DNA of 64,000 nucleotides from Pseudoduganella sp. Lineage in GTDB: Bacteria > Pseudomonadota > Gammaproteobacteria > Burkholderiales > Burkholderiaceae_D. The notes beneath the pieces were generated by a model. The model had not been told where the DNA came from. It saw nothing but the letters and a program-made list of their open reading frames with translations, and made no database searches. The position numbers and the translations under genes were made by a program. Positions within the stretch are counted from its first letter, which is position 1. Each line of letters opens with the position of its first letter. Positions 20,991-29,025 of this stretch are shown here, piece by piece. The DNA lies in NCBI GenBank assembly GCA_021323265.1, contig JAJTCO010000025.1, forward strand, positions 1-64,000. The letters run 5' to 3'.

Positions 20991-21284
20991 TCAGGCGGCG
21001 GGGATGGTCACGCCGTTGACGCTGAAGATGGAGCGCCACTGTTGGTAGGCTTCCGCTTCCGGGTCGATGATGATGCGGTGGTGCACACTCTGGTTATACT
21101 CTTCCCGCTTCACGGGATCGGACAACACTTCGTACGCTTTGACGATGGCCTTGAAACGGGCGTCGGCGCCCGGCTCCTGGTTGCGGTCCGGATGGAAGCG
21201 CATGGCCAGGGAACGGTAGACCTTCTTGATTTCCTCGTCAGAGGCATTGGGCGCGACACCGAGCACATTATATAAATTTTCCAT
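20991..21284 (-). CDS. Short J-domain (DnaJ-like) protein
   Basis: A 97-residue co-chaperone-like protein. The J domain fills residues 1-65: [20 protein letters not shown], then [17 protein letters not shown], which contains the HPD tripeptide that stimulates Hsp70 ATPase. No Gly/Phe, zinc or CTD region follows, only about 30 residues ending VNGVTIPAA. The ATG at 21284 is the family start; the open frame upstream overlaps glnS. It heads the operon with proteins A-C, which may be its clients or adaptors. Only 37 bp separate it from the glnS ATG. Confidence 0.9.
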   Translation of the reverse strand: MENLYNVLGVAPNASDEEIKKVYRSLAMRFHPDRNQEPGADARFKAIVKAYEVLSDPVKREEYNQSVHHRIIIDPEAEAYQQWRSIFSVNGVTIPAA

Positions 21285-21321
21285 AAAGCAAGGTTTACCG
21301 GGGTTTATACAAAGAACATAC

Positions 21322-23073
21322 ATGAGCAACGACAAAACCCACGCCCCCGCGCCCAATTTCCTGCGCAACATCGTTGAAGCCGACCTGGCCGCCGGTACGC
21401 ACAGCCGCGCAGGCTTGCCGCCCGTCATTACCCGCTTCCCGCCGGAGCCCAACGGCTACCTGCACGTGGGCCACGCCAAGTCCATCTACACCAATTTCGG
21501 CCTGGCGCGCGATTTCGGCGGCCGCTGCCACCTGCGTTTCGACGACACCAATCCGGAAAAGGAAGAGCAGGAATACGTCGACTCCATCATCGACAGCGTG
21601 CGCTGGCTTGGCTTCGACTGGGACTACAAAGGCCCGGTGGGCGCCGGCAACCACCTGTACTACGCTTCCGACTACTTCGGCAAGCTGTATGACATGGCCG
21701 AATACCTGATCAAGGTCGGCAAGGCCTACGTCGACAGCCAGAGCGCCGCCGACATGGCCGCCAACCGCGGCAACTTCACCACGCCCGGCACCAACTCCCC
21801 GTTCCGCAACCGCTCGGTGGAGGAAAACCTGCAACTGTTCCGCGACATGAAGGCGGGCAAGTACAAGGATGGCGAGCACATCCTGCGCGCCAAGATCACG
21901 GAAGACGCCATGTCCGCGCCGAACATGAACATGCGCGACCCGGCCATCTACCGCATCCGCCACGCGCACCACCACCGCACGGGCGACGACTGGTGCATCT
22001 ACCCGATGTACGACTACACGCACCCGATTTCGGATGCGCTGGAAAACATCACGCACTCGATCTGCACCCTGGAATTCCAGGACCACCGTCCGTTCTACGA
22101 CTGGTTGCTGGCCACCCTGGCCGAAGGCGGCTTCTTCCAGCAGCCGGTGCCCAAGCAGTTCGAGTTCGCGCGCCTGAACCTGACCTACATCGTCACCTCC
22201 AAGCGCAAGCTGCGCCAGATGGTGGAAGAAGGTATCGTCGACGGCTGGGACGACCCGCGCCTGCCGACCATGGCCGGCATGCGCCGCCGCGGCTTCACGC
22301 CGGAAGGCATCCAGCTCATGTGCGAACGCACCGGCGTCACCAAGTCCGACGGCTGGATCGACTTCGGCGTGCTGGAAGGCGCCGTGCGCGAAGACCTGGA
22401 CCCGAAGGCGCCGCGCGCCATCGCCGTGCTGCGTCCGCTCAAGCTGATCGTCGAGAACTTCCCGGCCGGCCAGTCGGTCGAATGCACCTCGCCGGTCCAC
22501 CCGCACCACCCGGAACTGGGCCAGCGCACCTTCCCCTTCACCCGCGAACTGTGGATCGAGGAAGAAGACTTCATGGAAGTGCCGACCAAGGGCTACTTCC
22601 GCTTTACCCCGCCCACCGGCGACCAGCCGGGCAGCCGCGTGCGCCTGAAGTACGGCTTCGTGGCCGAGTGCACCGGCTTCGACAAGGATGAAAACGGCAA
22701 AGTCACCGCCGTGCGCGTGAAGTACTTCGAAGATTCCAAGTCCGGCACCCCGGGCGCCGATACTTACAAAGTGAAAGGCAACATCACCTGGGTCAGCGCC
22801 GAAGCAGCCCTGCAGGCGGAAGTGCGCCTGTACGATCGCCTGTTCACGGAGGAAAAGCCGGACGCCGGCGGCAAGGACTTCAAGGAATTCCTGAACCCGA
22901 AAGCGCTGGAAGTGCTGCAAGCCTACCTCGAGCCCGGCCTGCAGGCCGCCGTGGCCGAGCAACGCTTCCAGTTCGAGCGTCACGGCTACTTCGTGGCCGA
23001 CCGCGTGCTGTCGCAACCGGGCAAGCCCGTGTTCAACCGCATCGTCACGCTGAAGGACAGCTGGGCCAAGTAA
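21322..23073 (+). CDS. glnS: Glutaminyl-tRNA synthetase
   Basis: Charges tRNA-Gln. The 583-residue length fits. The class I HIGH motif appears in [16 protein letters not shown] (about residue 45) and the KMSKS loop as [11 protein letters not shown] (about residue 290). The C-terminal anticodon-binding beta-barrels follow. The ATG at 21322 starts [13 protein letters not shown]; the open frame upstream belongs to the divergent J-domain gene region. A strong terminator lies 37 bp after the stop. Confidence 0.97.
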   Translation: MSNDKTHAPAPNFLRNIVEADLAAGTHSRAGLPPVITRFPPEPNGYLHVGHAKSIYTNFGLARDFGGRCHLRFDDTNPEKEEQEYVDSIIDSVRWLGFDWDYKGPVGAGNHLYYASDYFGKLYDMAEYLIKVGKAYVDSQSAADMAANRGNFTTPGTNSPFRNRSVEENLQLFRDMKAGKYKDGEHILRAKITEDAMSAPNMNMRDPAIYRIRHAHHHRTGDDWCIYPMYDYTHPISDALENITHSICTLEFQDHRPFYDWLLATLAEGGFFQQPVPKQFEFARLNLTYIVTSKRKLRQMVEEGIVDGWDDPRLPTMAGMRRRGFTPEGIQLMCERTGVTKSDGWIDFGVLEGAVREDLDPKAPRAIAVLRPLKLIVENFPAGQSVECTSPVHPHHPELGQRTFPFTRELWIEEEDFMEVPTKGYFRFTPPTGDQPGSRVRLKYGFVAECTGFDKDENGKVTAVRVKYFEDSKSGTPGADTYKVKGNITWVSAEAALQAEVRLYDRLFTEEKPDAGGKDFKEFLNPKALEVLQAYLEPGLQAAVAEQRFQFERHGYFVADRVLSQPGKPVFNRIVTLKDSWAK

Positions 23074-23109
23074 GCGACGGCCAGGAAAAGGATTTTCGCA
23101 GCATACAAA

Positions 23110-23136
23110 ATGCCCCGCCCCTGCGGGGCATTTTTA
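23110..23136 (+). terminator. Terminator of glnS
   Basis: A 9-bp stem (23110-23118 with 23123-23131, loop CCCT) is followed by TTTTA. It is a textbook rho-independent terminator. Confidence 0.9.
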
Positions 23137-23146
23137 TTGTCTTGGT

Positions 23147-23160
23147 TTGATTTCAATCAA
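23147..23160. promoter_or_regulatory. FNR/Anr-type box upstream of the CHASE kinase
   Basis: TTGATTTCAATCAA is a perfect match to TTGAT-N4-ATCAA. Its centre is about 60 bp upstream of the predicted start of the histidine kinase transcript, a class I activator distance. This suggests control by oxygen through an FNR-like regulator. Confidence 0.65.
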
Positions 23161-23177
23161 AGTGGCTTTCTTGCAAC

Positions 23178-23207
23178 TTGACCATGACCTTAGGAAATTC
23201 TTATAGT
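23178..23207 (+). promoter_or_regulatory. Promoter of the CHASE kinase, possibly leaderless
   Basis: TTGACC (23178-23183) and TATAGT (23202-23207) are 18 bp apart. The predicted start falls at 23213-23215, on the ATG at 23214, which would make the mRNA leaderless. Confidence 0.5.
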
Positions 23208-23213
23208 CAAGCA

Positions 23214-24995
23214 ATGAGCCGCGTTCCGCCACATCTGCCCACCCTCTCCAAGCCCTTGTGGTGGCTCGGCATCGCGCTGGCCCTGGGCGTGGGCCTGGGG
23301 CTGCATACGCTGGCCACGCGGTCCGTGGAAAGCGCGGCAGGCGAGCGTTTCGACAACCAGGCGCGCAACACCCAGTTCAACATCAACGCCAGCATCAAGG
23401 CCTACACCGACGTATTGCGTGCGGCCGCCAGCTATTTCCAGGCCGGCGGCGAAGTCACGCGCGAAACGTTCCACCGCTACGTGCAGGGACTGGACCTGGA
23501 ACGCAACTACCCGGCCATCGACAATATCAATTTCGCCGAGTACTACTCCGACGCCGTGCGCCCCGCCGCCGAGACGCGCCAGCAGGCGTTCACCGACCTG
23601 GACTATCCCCCCTTCCAGCGCCACCCGGCCGGCGTGCGGCGCGAGTACGCGGTGCTGACCCTGATCGAACCGCTCTCCGGCTTCAGCGACCGCTATGGCC
23701 TCGACATTGCGGCCCGGCCCGGCGTGGCCGAAGCCCTGTTCGCGGCGCGCGACCAGGGCGTCATGAGCAGTTCCGGCCAGCCCATTCCGCTGCGCAGCGC
23801 GCCAAGCCATGTCGGCATGGCCATACGCATTCCGATCTACCGCAGCGGCATGCCCACGCGCAGCGTCGCCGAGCGGCGCGCCGCCTGCATCGGTTCCGTG
23901 GGCCTGGGCTTCAGCGTACCGCGCCTGGTCAGCGCGGCCCTGGGCGAAATGCCGGTGCAGGCCATGCGCGTGGTGCTGCGCGACAGCAGCACCGCCGACA
24001 AGCCCACCTTGCTGTTCGACAGCCGGCCCAACGCGCCGGCTGCGTCCAGCGATCATTTCACGCTGGACCTGCCGGTCCAGTTCCATGGCCGCACCTGGCG
24101 CGCCTGGTTCAGCGTGCCCAAGCACGCCCTGTATTCGCGCTTCGACCAGTTCCTCCCCATGCTGGCCGGCAGCCTGGGTTTTGTCGCCAGCGCCCTGCTG
24201 TACGCACTGTTCTTCACCCTGGCCTCGTCGCGCCGCCGGGCCGTGAAGATGGCGCGCGCCATGACGCGCGAATTGCGCGACAGCCAGGCACGCCTGCAAC
24301 TGTCGCACCACCGTTTGCGCCGCCTGGCCGCGCATGCGGACCACATCAAGGAAGAAGAGCGCAAGCGCATCGCGCGCGAAATCCACGACGATCTGGGACA
24401 GAACCTGCTGGCCTTGCGCATCGAGGCCGACATCCTGGCCACGCGCACCGAGAAGAGCCATCCGCGCCTGCACGCGCGGGCACGCGCCACGCTGCACCAG
24501 ATCGACAACACAATCCGCAGCGTGCGCCACATCATCAACGACCTGCGGCCGAACGTACTGGACCTGGGCCTGTCGGCGGCGGTGGAATGGCAGATCGCCC
24601 AGTTCCGCCAGCGCTCGGGCATCCAGTGCGAATTCGTGGAAGACGGCATCGCCGATCATGGCGTGGACGATCATTGCGCCACTGCCTTCTTCCGGGTACT
24701 GCAGGAGTCGCTGAGCAATATTCACCAGCACGCCGCCGCCAGCGCGGTGCGCGTCGAACTGCACCAGTCGCACGGCATGCTGCGCATGACGATCAGCGAC
24801 AACGGCATCGGCATCAAGACCGCCTGCCGCCACAAGGCCGGCTCCTTCGGACTGGTGGGCATCGAGGAGCGCATCAGCCTGCTAGGCGGGAACTGCTCGA
24901 TCAACAGCCTGGCGCATGGCGGCACCACGGTCAGCATTGCCGTGCCGGTCGGCTACCGGGTGGCACCGGCCGATGACATGCGCCTGAGCGCGTAG
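23214..24995 (+). CDS. CHASE-domain sensor histidine kinase (NarL-system type)
   Basis: A membrane sensor kinase of 593 residues. Helix 1 is at about residues 15-33. A periplasmic CHASE domain (about 45-300) begins near AYTDVLRAAASYFQAGGEV. Helix 2 is at about 315-337. A coiled linker leads to a HisKA_3 dimerisation domain with KRIAREIHDDLGQNLLAL (phospho-His in EIHDD), then a HATPase with SDNGIGI and GLVGIEERISLLGG. Such kinases partner with LuxR/NarL-type response regulators, but none lies nearby, so it is an orphan. The ATG at 23214 fits the promoter; ATG 23184 would fall inside it. Confidence 0.9.
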   Translation: MSRVPPHLPTLSKPLWWLGIALALGVGLGLHTLATRSVESAAGERFDNQARNTQFNINASIKAYTDVLRAAASYFQAGGEVTRETFHRYVQGLDLERNYPAIDNINFAEYYSDAVRPAAETRQQAFTDLDYPPFQRHPAGVRREYAVLTLIEPLSGFSDRYGLDIAARPGVAEALFAARDQGVMSSSGQPIPLRSAPSHVGMAIRIPIYRSGMPTRSVAERRAACIGSVGLGFSVPRLVSAALGEMPVQAMRVVLRDSSTADKPTLLFDSRPNAPAASSDHFTLDLPVQFHGRTWRAWFSVPKHALYSRFDQFLPMLAGSLGFVASALLYALFFTLASSRRRAVKMARAMTRELRDSQARLQLSHHRLRRLAAHADHIKEEERKRIAREIHDDLGQNLLALRIEADILATRTEKSHPRLHARARATLHQIDNTIRSVRHIINDLRPNVLDLGLSAAVEWQIAQFRQRSGIQCEFVEDGIADHGVDDHCATAFFRVLQESLSNIHQHAAASAVRVELHQSHGMLRMTISDNGIGIKTACRHKAGSFGLVGIEERISLLGGNCSINSLAHGGTTVSIAVPVGYRVAPADDMRLSA

Positions 24996-25033
24996 GCGTT
25001 TTTACCACGCCCTAGGAATTGACCGGTCCCTTA

Positions 25034-25047
25034 TTGATCCAAATCAA
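25034..25047. promoter_or_regulatory. FNR/Anr-type box 1 upstream of the AYSGRV gene
   Basis: TTGATCCAAATCAA fits TTGAT-N4-ATCAA exactly. It lies 296 bp before the ATG and about 156 bp upstream of the best promoter, so a closer promoter may exist or it acts from a distance. Confidence 0.6.
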
Positions 25048-25162
25048 ACACCCTTTCCCAAGCTCAGCAAAAATGCATATGTAACATTTGACGACGCGAC
25101 AAGCTATTGATTTGAAAGGACCAATCCAGTGTTGTTTAAGCCGCGTTCGATTGAATTGTTAC

Positions 25163-25190
25163 TTGCATTTGAGGGGACCCTGTCTATACT
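25163..25190 (+). promoter_or_regulatory. Promoter of the AYSGRV gene
   Basis: TTGCAT (25163-25168) and TATACT (25185-25190) are 16 bp apart, placing the start near 25197. Confidence 0.5.
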
Positions 25191-25198
25191 TGAGCTAG

Positions 25199-25212
25199 TT
25201 GACCCACATCAA
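25199..25212. promoter_or_regulatory. FNR/Anr-like box 2 at the predicted transcription start
   Basis: TTGACCCACATCAA differs by one base from TTGAT-N4-ATCAA. It would lie at about +9 of the predicted transcript, a position where binding would repress. Confidence 0.4.
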
Positions 25213-25335
25213 CACTGCGTTCCCAGCTCCGAACGCTTCAGATGCCCAGGCGACGACACAGCCCTCCCGAACGGCGTCTTTCTCACTCTCTCTCATCGGT
25301 TTTAAATTCGCTCACTTTTATAGGGAATGTCACTC

Positions 25336-26238
25336 ATGATTTCTGCTGAAAGCTACAAGGCCATCGCCGAACTCGACCTCGAACCAATCAAGGTGAAACT
25401 AATGCACGTGGAATCCGGCGAAGGCTGGTCGCTGGAAAAGGTCAATGCCGTTGAGTTTGAATACCGCCGCTTCCTGTACCTGATGAAAATGTTCCCCAAC
25501 GAACAGACCGCCCCGCTGATGGACGTGGACATTTTCTGGCACTACCACATCCTCGATACGATGAAGTACTTCATCGACTGCGAGAACGTGTTCGGCTACT
25601 ACCTGCACCACTTCCCATACATCGGCCTGCGCGGCGAGGACGATGAACAGGCGCATGAGCGCGTGGGCAACCGCATGAAGGAGCTGTACGAGGAAACCTT
25701 CGGCGAAGCCTACCTGCGCGAAACGGAGCCGGCGCAAGCAGCCTATTCGGGCCGGGTGGCCGGGGAAGCGGTGGCCTACTCCGGCCGCGTAGCGGCCGAA
25801 CCGGGACAGGAAGCGAAGGTCGCCTACTCGGGCCGCGTCAGCAGCGAAGTCGCCTATTCGGGCCGCGTCGCCGACCAGACGGCGTATTCCGGACGCGTGA
25901 CGGCCGACGCCAAGACCGCCTACTCGGGCCGCGTCGCCAACCAGGTGGCCTATTCGGGCCGTGTGGCGGCCGATGCCAGGACCGCCTACTCGGGCCGCGT
26001 CGCCACCGAGGCGAAGACCGCCTACTCGGGCCGCGTCGCCACCGAGGCGAAGACCGCCTACTCGGGCCGCGTGGCCACCGAAGCGAAGACCGCGTATTCG
26101 GGCCGGGTTGCCGACCAGACCGCGTACTCGGGCCGCGTCAGCGCAACCACTGCCTACTCGGGCCGCGTCGGCAGCGAGGCGGCTTCGGCGGAAGTGAGCA
26201 AGTTTTACGGGGAGCGTCCGCGCCTGGCCGCAGCGTAA
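25336..26238 (+). CDS. WHxH-motif (GRDP-like) protein with 13 AYSGRV repeats
   Basis: A 300-residue protein in two parts. Residues 1-130 resemble the glycine-rich-domain-containing protein (GRDP-like) fold, with the signature DVDIFWHYHILDTMKYFIDC (WHxH core) and YYLHHFPYIG. Residues 136-278 are 13 copies of AYSGRV joined by variable linkers such as ATEAKT or ADQT. No signal peptide or membrane helix is seen. AGGGA lies nine bases before the ATG at 25336, so this start is preferred to the ATG at 25327. Its function is unknown. The repeats could be an interaction or modification platform; FNR-type boxes upstream suggest expression at low oxygen. A terminator follows, so it is monocistronic. Confidence 0.85.
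   Translation: MISAESYKAIAELDLEPIKVKLMHVESGEGWSLEKVNAVEFEYRRFLYLMKMFPNEQTAPLMDVDIFWHYHILDTMKYFIDCENVFGYYLHHFPYIGLRGEDDEQAHERVGNRMKELYEETFGEAYLRETEPAQAAYSGRVAGEAVAYSGRVAAEPGQEAKVAYSGRVSSEVAYSGRVADQTAYSGRVTADAKTAYSGRVANQVAYSGRVAADARTAYSGRVATEAKTAYSGRVATEAKTAYSGRVATEAKTAYSGRVADQTAYSGRVSATTAYSGRVGSEAASAEVSKFYGERPRLAAA
25741..26169 (+). repeat. In-frame tandem repeat encoding AYSGRV units
   Basis: Thirteen units encode AYSGRV with periods of 10, 11, 12 or 16 codons. Three neighbouring units (about 26000-26100) are nearly identical 36-bp copies, showing recent expansion. The YSGRV core is invariant while linkers vary, which points to selection on the core peptide. Confidence 0.95.
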
Positions 26239-26253
26239 GCAACGCCGCAAAAC

Positions 26254-26283
26254 AAACGGCCGCCCAAGGGCGGCCGTTTTTCA
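26254..26283 (+). terminator. Terminator between the AYSGRV gene and the convergent XRE gene
   Basis: A 12-bp stem (26254-26265 with 26268-26279) is followed by T-runs on the plus strand; the minus strand also has a T-rich tail, so it may serve both genes. Confidence 0.85.
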
Positions 26284-26300
26284 TTGCACGCTGGGCGTGC

Positions 26301-26543
26301 TTAGTGCGTCATCAGGTCGCGCAGTTCACGGATGCTGAGATCGCTGATTTCGTGCATGCGGATCAGGATCGTCGCACCGATCGGCAGCGTGTTGTGACGG
26401 ATCTTGCTGATCACGGGTGGGGCAACTTCCAGCGCACGGGACAGGGCGGCATCGTTCTTCAACTGCAGCTTTTCAATGATGGCATCCAGCACGCGATTCG
26501 GATTGTAAGTCGGCGACGCGGTAATTTCTTTCAGAGAGCTCAT
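26301..26543 (-). CDS. Small XRE/Cro-CI-like HTH protein
   Basis: An 80-residue protein common in Burkholderiales. The segment NDAALSRALEVAPPVISKIR (about residues 31-50) reads as an HTH, followed by IGATILIRMHEISDLSIREL. It likely binds DNA. The ATG at 26543 is used; a TTG six codons upstream is an alternative. A perfect 18-bp palindrome lies 20 bp upstream of this ATG, suggesting that it represses itself. No partner gene is seen, and its targets are unknown. Confidence 0.8.
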   Translation of the reverse strand: MSSLKEITASPTYNPNRVLDAIIEKLQLKNDAALSRALEVAPPVISKIRHNTLPIGATILIRMHEISDLSIRELRDLMTH

Positions 26544-26562
26544 GACTTGGTACTTTTTCAAA

Positions 26563-26580
26563 TGTTGCGATATCGCAACA
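26563..26580. promoter_or_regulatory. 18-bp perfect palindrome, candidate XRE operator
   Basis: TGTTGCGATATCGCAACA is fully self-complementary. It sits 20 bp upstream of the small HTH gene, where a repressor would block transcription. Confidence 0.6.
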
Positions 26581-26765
26581 AAATAATTGGCGGAATTTTC
26601 GACAAAGAGCGCCAGAAAAAGCCGTTATTGACGCAATTTTCGGCACACGGCCCGTATGATACACCTTTTTATTGCCGTTCGCTTAACGCACGGCAACGAA
26701 AGTGGGATTTTGATAGATTCTAGCGTGCAAAGCTGTGCTAGGAATTAAGATAGTTTAATAAAAAA

Positions 26766-26999
26766 CTACTTTTGGTCATTTCTTGCCAAGGAAAACGGCA
26801 CGAAAGGCAGGCAAAGCCAGGTAAACGTTATCCAGAACAGGGCGGGCGGCAGATACATGAGCGCGGCCGGCATGGGCTCCGCGTCCGTGCGCCAGTCCAG
26901 CCGGCGCCGGATTTCCTCCGGCGACGGCGGCGGCAGGTGGGCATGGCCGCGCTGGGCCAGATACACGCGCACTTGCTCCTTGGTGGGATGGCTATACAT
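26766..26999 (-). CDS. Small membrane protein, 77 residues
   Basis: Not recognised. The N-terminal half (MYSHPTKEQVRVYLAQRGHA) is soluble with a Pro-rich stretch HLPPPSPEEIRRRLDWR. One hydrophobic helix follows (about residues 47-68, MYLPPALFWITFTWLCLPFV). AAGGAGG directly upstream supports the ATG at 26999. It lies 45 bp downstream of the SDR gene on the same strand and may be co-transcribed with it. Confidence 0.65.
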   Translation of the reverse strand: MYSHPTKEQVRVYLAQRGHAHLPPPSPEEIRRRLDWRTDAEPMPAALMYLPPALFWITFTWLCLPFVPFSLARNDQK

Positions 27000-27044
27000 G
27001 GCGCCCTCCTTGGCTGAGATTGGCACACGATAGCGCCAACGGCA

Positions 27045-27938
27045 TCACTGGCGCTTGATGCAACGCAAGGCGGCCGCCACATCGGGGTAGCGCAACCGCA
27101 CCTGCAACTCCTCCTTCAGGCGCCGGTTCGCCAGACGGCGCGATTCGGACATGAAGGACAACAGCGTTGGCGCCACCACTTGGGCCAGCTCGGCCCGCGC
27201 CAGGCGCGGGGCGCGCGGCAGGCCGAAATGATCGGCTACCATGTCGAAATATTCCCCCATTTTCAGCTCGCTGTCATCCACCGCATGATATACACGGTTG
27301 TTTACGCCACGGCGCAGCGCAGCGAGCACCGCACGCGCCAGGTCGTCGGCATGGATATGGTTGGTATACACGTCGTCCTGCGCGCGCAACGCCGGCGTGC
27401 CCTGTTCCAGGCGCTTGAGCGGCAGGCGGTCGGCGCCGTAGATACCGGGCACGCGCAGGATGGCGAGCCGGGCCTGGGCCCGGCGCGCCCAGGCCCGCAG
27501 CACGCGCTCGGCGTCCACCCGCCGCAGCGCGCGCGCATTGCGCGGCGCCACCGGCTGCGTCTCGTCGGCCCAGCGCCCACCCAGGTCGCCGTACACCCCG
27601 GTAGTGCTGACATAAACGACGCGCGCCCGGTCAGGTAAAATGGCGGTCACATTGCGCGTGCGCCGGTCGTACACGCCTTCGCCGGGCGGCGGCGCCAGAT
27701 GCACGATATGATGCGCAAGCCCGGCCAGGCGGCGCAGCGTCTGCGGCTGGTCCAGGTTGGCCAGCAGGGGCACGGCGCCCGCCGCACGCAATTCGGCAAA
27801 GCGCTCGCGCTGGCTGGTCAAGGCAAATACGCGGTAATGCGCGCGCACCAGGGGCAGCAAGCGCATGCCCACATCGCCGCAGCCGATGATCAGCAGGCGC
27901 GGCTTGTTGAATTTTTTACTGATTTCCATTCTTAACAT
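27045..27938 (-). CDS. NAD-dependent epimerase/dehydratase family protein
   Basis: An extended SDR-like protein of 297 residues with a Rossmann nucleotide site LLIIGCGDVGMRLLPLVRAH (about residue 15). VVYVSTTGVYGDLGGRWADE resembles the active-site strand of YeeZ-type proteins. Function is unknown; a nucleotide-sugar or general NAD(P) enzyme is likely. The ATG at 27938 has GGAAAG seven bases upstream; ATG at 27929 is an alternative. This start is only 3 bp from the ATG of the divergent ferredoxin-reductase gene. Confidence 0.85.
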   Translation of the reverse strand: MLRMEISKKFNKPRLLIIGCGDVGMRLLPLVRAHYRVFALTSQRERFAELRAAGAVPLLANLDQPQTLRRLAGLAHHIVHLAPPPGEGVYDRRTRNVTAILPDRARVVYVSTTGVYGDLGGRWADETQPVAPRNARALRRVDAERVLRAWARRAQARLAILRVPGIYGADRLPLKRLEQGTPALRAQDDVYTNHIHADDLARAVLAALRRGVNNRVYHAVDDSELKMGEYFDMVADHFGLPRAPRLARAELAQVVAPTLLSFMSESRRLANRRLKEELQVRLRYPDVAAALRCIKRQ

Positions 27939-27941
27939 TGT

Positions 27942-28967
27942 ATGTCTTTCCAAATTACTGTTCAGCCAAGCGGCCACCAATTCAGCTGTGAAGAAGACGA
28001 AACCGTGCTGGCCGCGGCCATGCGCGCCGGTATCGGCCTGCCGTACGGCTGCAAGAACGGCGCCTGCAGCTCCTGCAAGGGCAAGGTCGTGTCCGGCGCC
28101 GTCAGCCACAAGGCGCACCAGCGCCGCGCGCTGAGCGAGGAAGAGGAAGCGGCCGGCATGTCGCTGTTCTGCTGCGCCATTCCGCATTCGGACCTGGTGC
28201 TGCAGGCACGCGAAGTGGTGGGCAGCGGCGACAATCCAATCAAGAAGATGCCGACCCGCGTCAACGCGCTGGAAAAGATGGCGCCGGACGTGATGGTGCT
28301 CACGCTGCAACTGCCAGCCAACGAAACCCTCCAGTACAAGGCCGGCCAGTACCTCGAGTTCCTGCTGCGCGACGGCAAGCGCCGCGCCTACTCCATCGCC
28401 ACCGCGCCCGAAGGCGGCCCGATCACGCTGCACATTCGCCACATGCCGGGCGGCCTGTTCACCGACCAGGTGTTCAGCACCATGAAGGAGCGCGACATCC
28501 TGCGCTTCGAAGGCCCGCTCGGCACCTTCTTCGTGCGCGACGATTCCGACAAGCCGATGGTGCTGCTGGCCTCGGGCACCGGTTTCGCGCCGATCAAGGC
28601 CATCGTCGAGCATGAACGCGCCAGCGGCTCGCAGCGCCCGATGACGCTGTACTGGGGCGGGCGCCGTCCGCAGGACCTGTACATGGATGCGCTGTGCCGC
28701 CAGTGGGCGGCGGAATTGCCGAACTTCCGCTACGTGCCGGTGGTTTCGGACGCGCTGCCGGAAGAGAATTGGAGCGGCCGCACCGGCTTCGTGCACCAGG
28801 CCGTGATCGACGACCTGCCCGACATGTCGGGCCACCAGGTGTACGCCTGCGGCGCGCCGATCGTGGTCGAATCGGCCAAGCGCGACTTCGTCAAGCTGTG
28901 CCGGCTGCCCGAAGACGAGTTCTACGCCGACGCCTTCACGTCCGAAGCGGACCTGCAGCAACCTTAA
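27942..28967 (+). CDS. 2Fe-2S ferredoxin/FAD-dependent NAD(P)H reductase (AscD-like)
   Basis: An oxidoreductase of 341 residues. The N-terminal plant-type ferredoxin has CKNGACSSCKGKVVSG and a final Cys at about residue 74 (LFCCAI). The FAD domain has RRAYSIATAP (about 146), and the NAD(P) domain has VLLASGTGFAPIKAIVEHE (about 206). Such proteins are named CDP-6-deoxy-delta-3,4-glucoseen reductase, but no deoxysugar genes are near, so it may feed electrons to another enzyme. The start MSFQITVQPSGHQF is family-typical, yet no Shine-Dalgarno precedes it. Confidence 0.9.
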   Translation: MSFQITVQPSGHQFSCEEDETVLAAAMRAGIGLPYGCKNGACSSCKGKVVSGAVSHKAHQRRALSEEEEAAGMSLFCCAIPHSDLVLQAREVVGSGDNPIKKMPTRVNALEKMAPDVMVLTLQLPANETLQYKAGQYLEFLLRDGKRRAYSIATAPEGGPITLHIRHMPGGLFTDQVFSTMKERDILRFEGPLGTFFVRDDSDKPMVLLASGTGFAPIKAIVEHERASGSQRPMTLYWGGRRPQDLYMDALCRQWAAELPNFRYVPVVSDALPEENWSGRTGFVHQAVIDDLPDMSGHQVYACGAPIVVESAKRDFVKLCRLPEDEFYADAFTSEADLQQP

Positions 28968-29025
28968 GCCCTCCCCCATGCGCTGCGTGCCGTGGGGCGC
29001 GTAGCGCCACACAGCACGCAAACGT

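Larger units (their letters stand above)
24996..25335. other. Control region of the AYSGRV-repeat gene
   Basis: This 340-bp gap has no coding signal. It holds a perfect FNR-type box (25034-25047), a second near-perfect one (25199-25212), a sigma70-like promoter between them (25163-25190) and an untranslated leader of about 140 nt. The leader is pyrimidine-rich at 25265-25300. No RNA fold of a known riboswitch was recognised. Confidence 0.6.

Noticed and set aside
25213-25335. Riboswitch in the long leader of the AYSGRV gene
   Set aside because: No known riboswitch consensus is visible and the leader is pyrimidine-rich with weak pairing.
25741-26169. Regularly spaced repeats that resemble a CRISPR array
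   Set aside because: The repeats are in frame, encode AYSGRV units of one protein, and spacers are similar to each other rather than unique.
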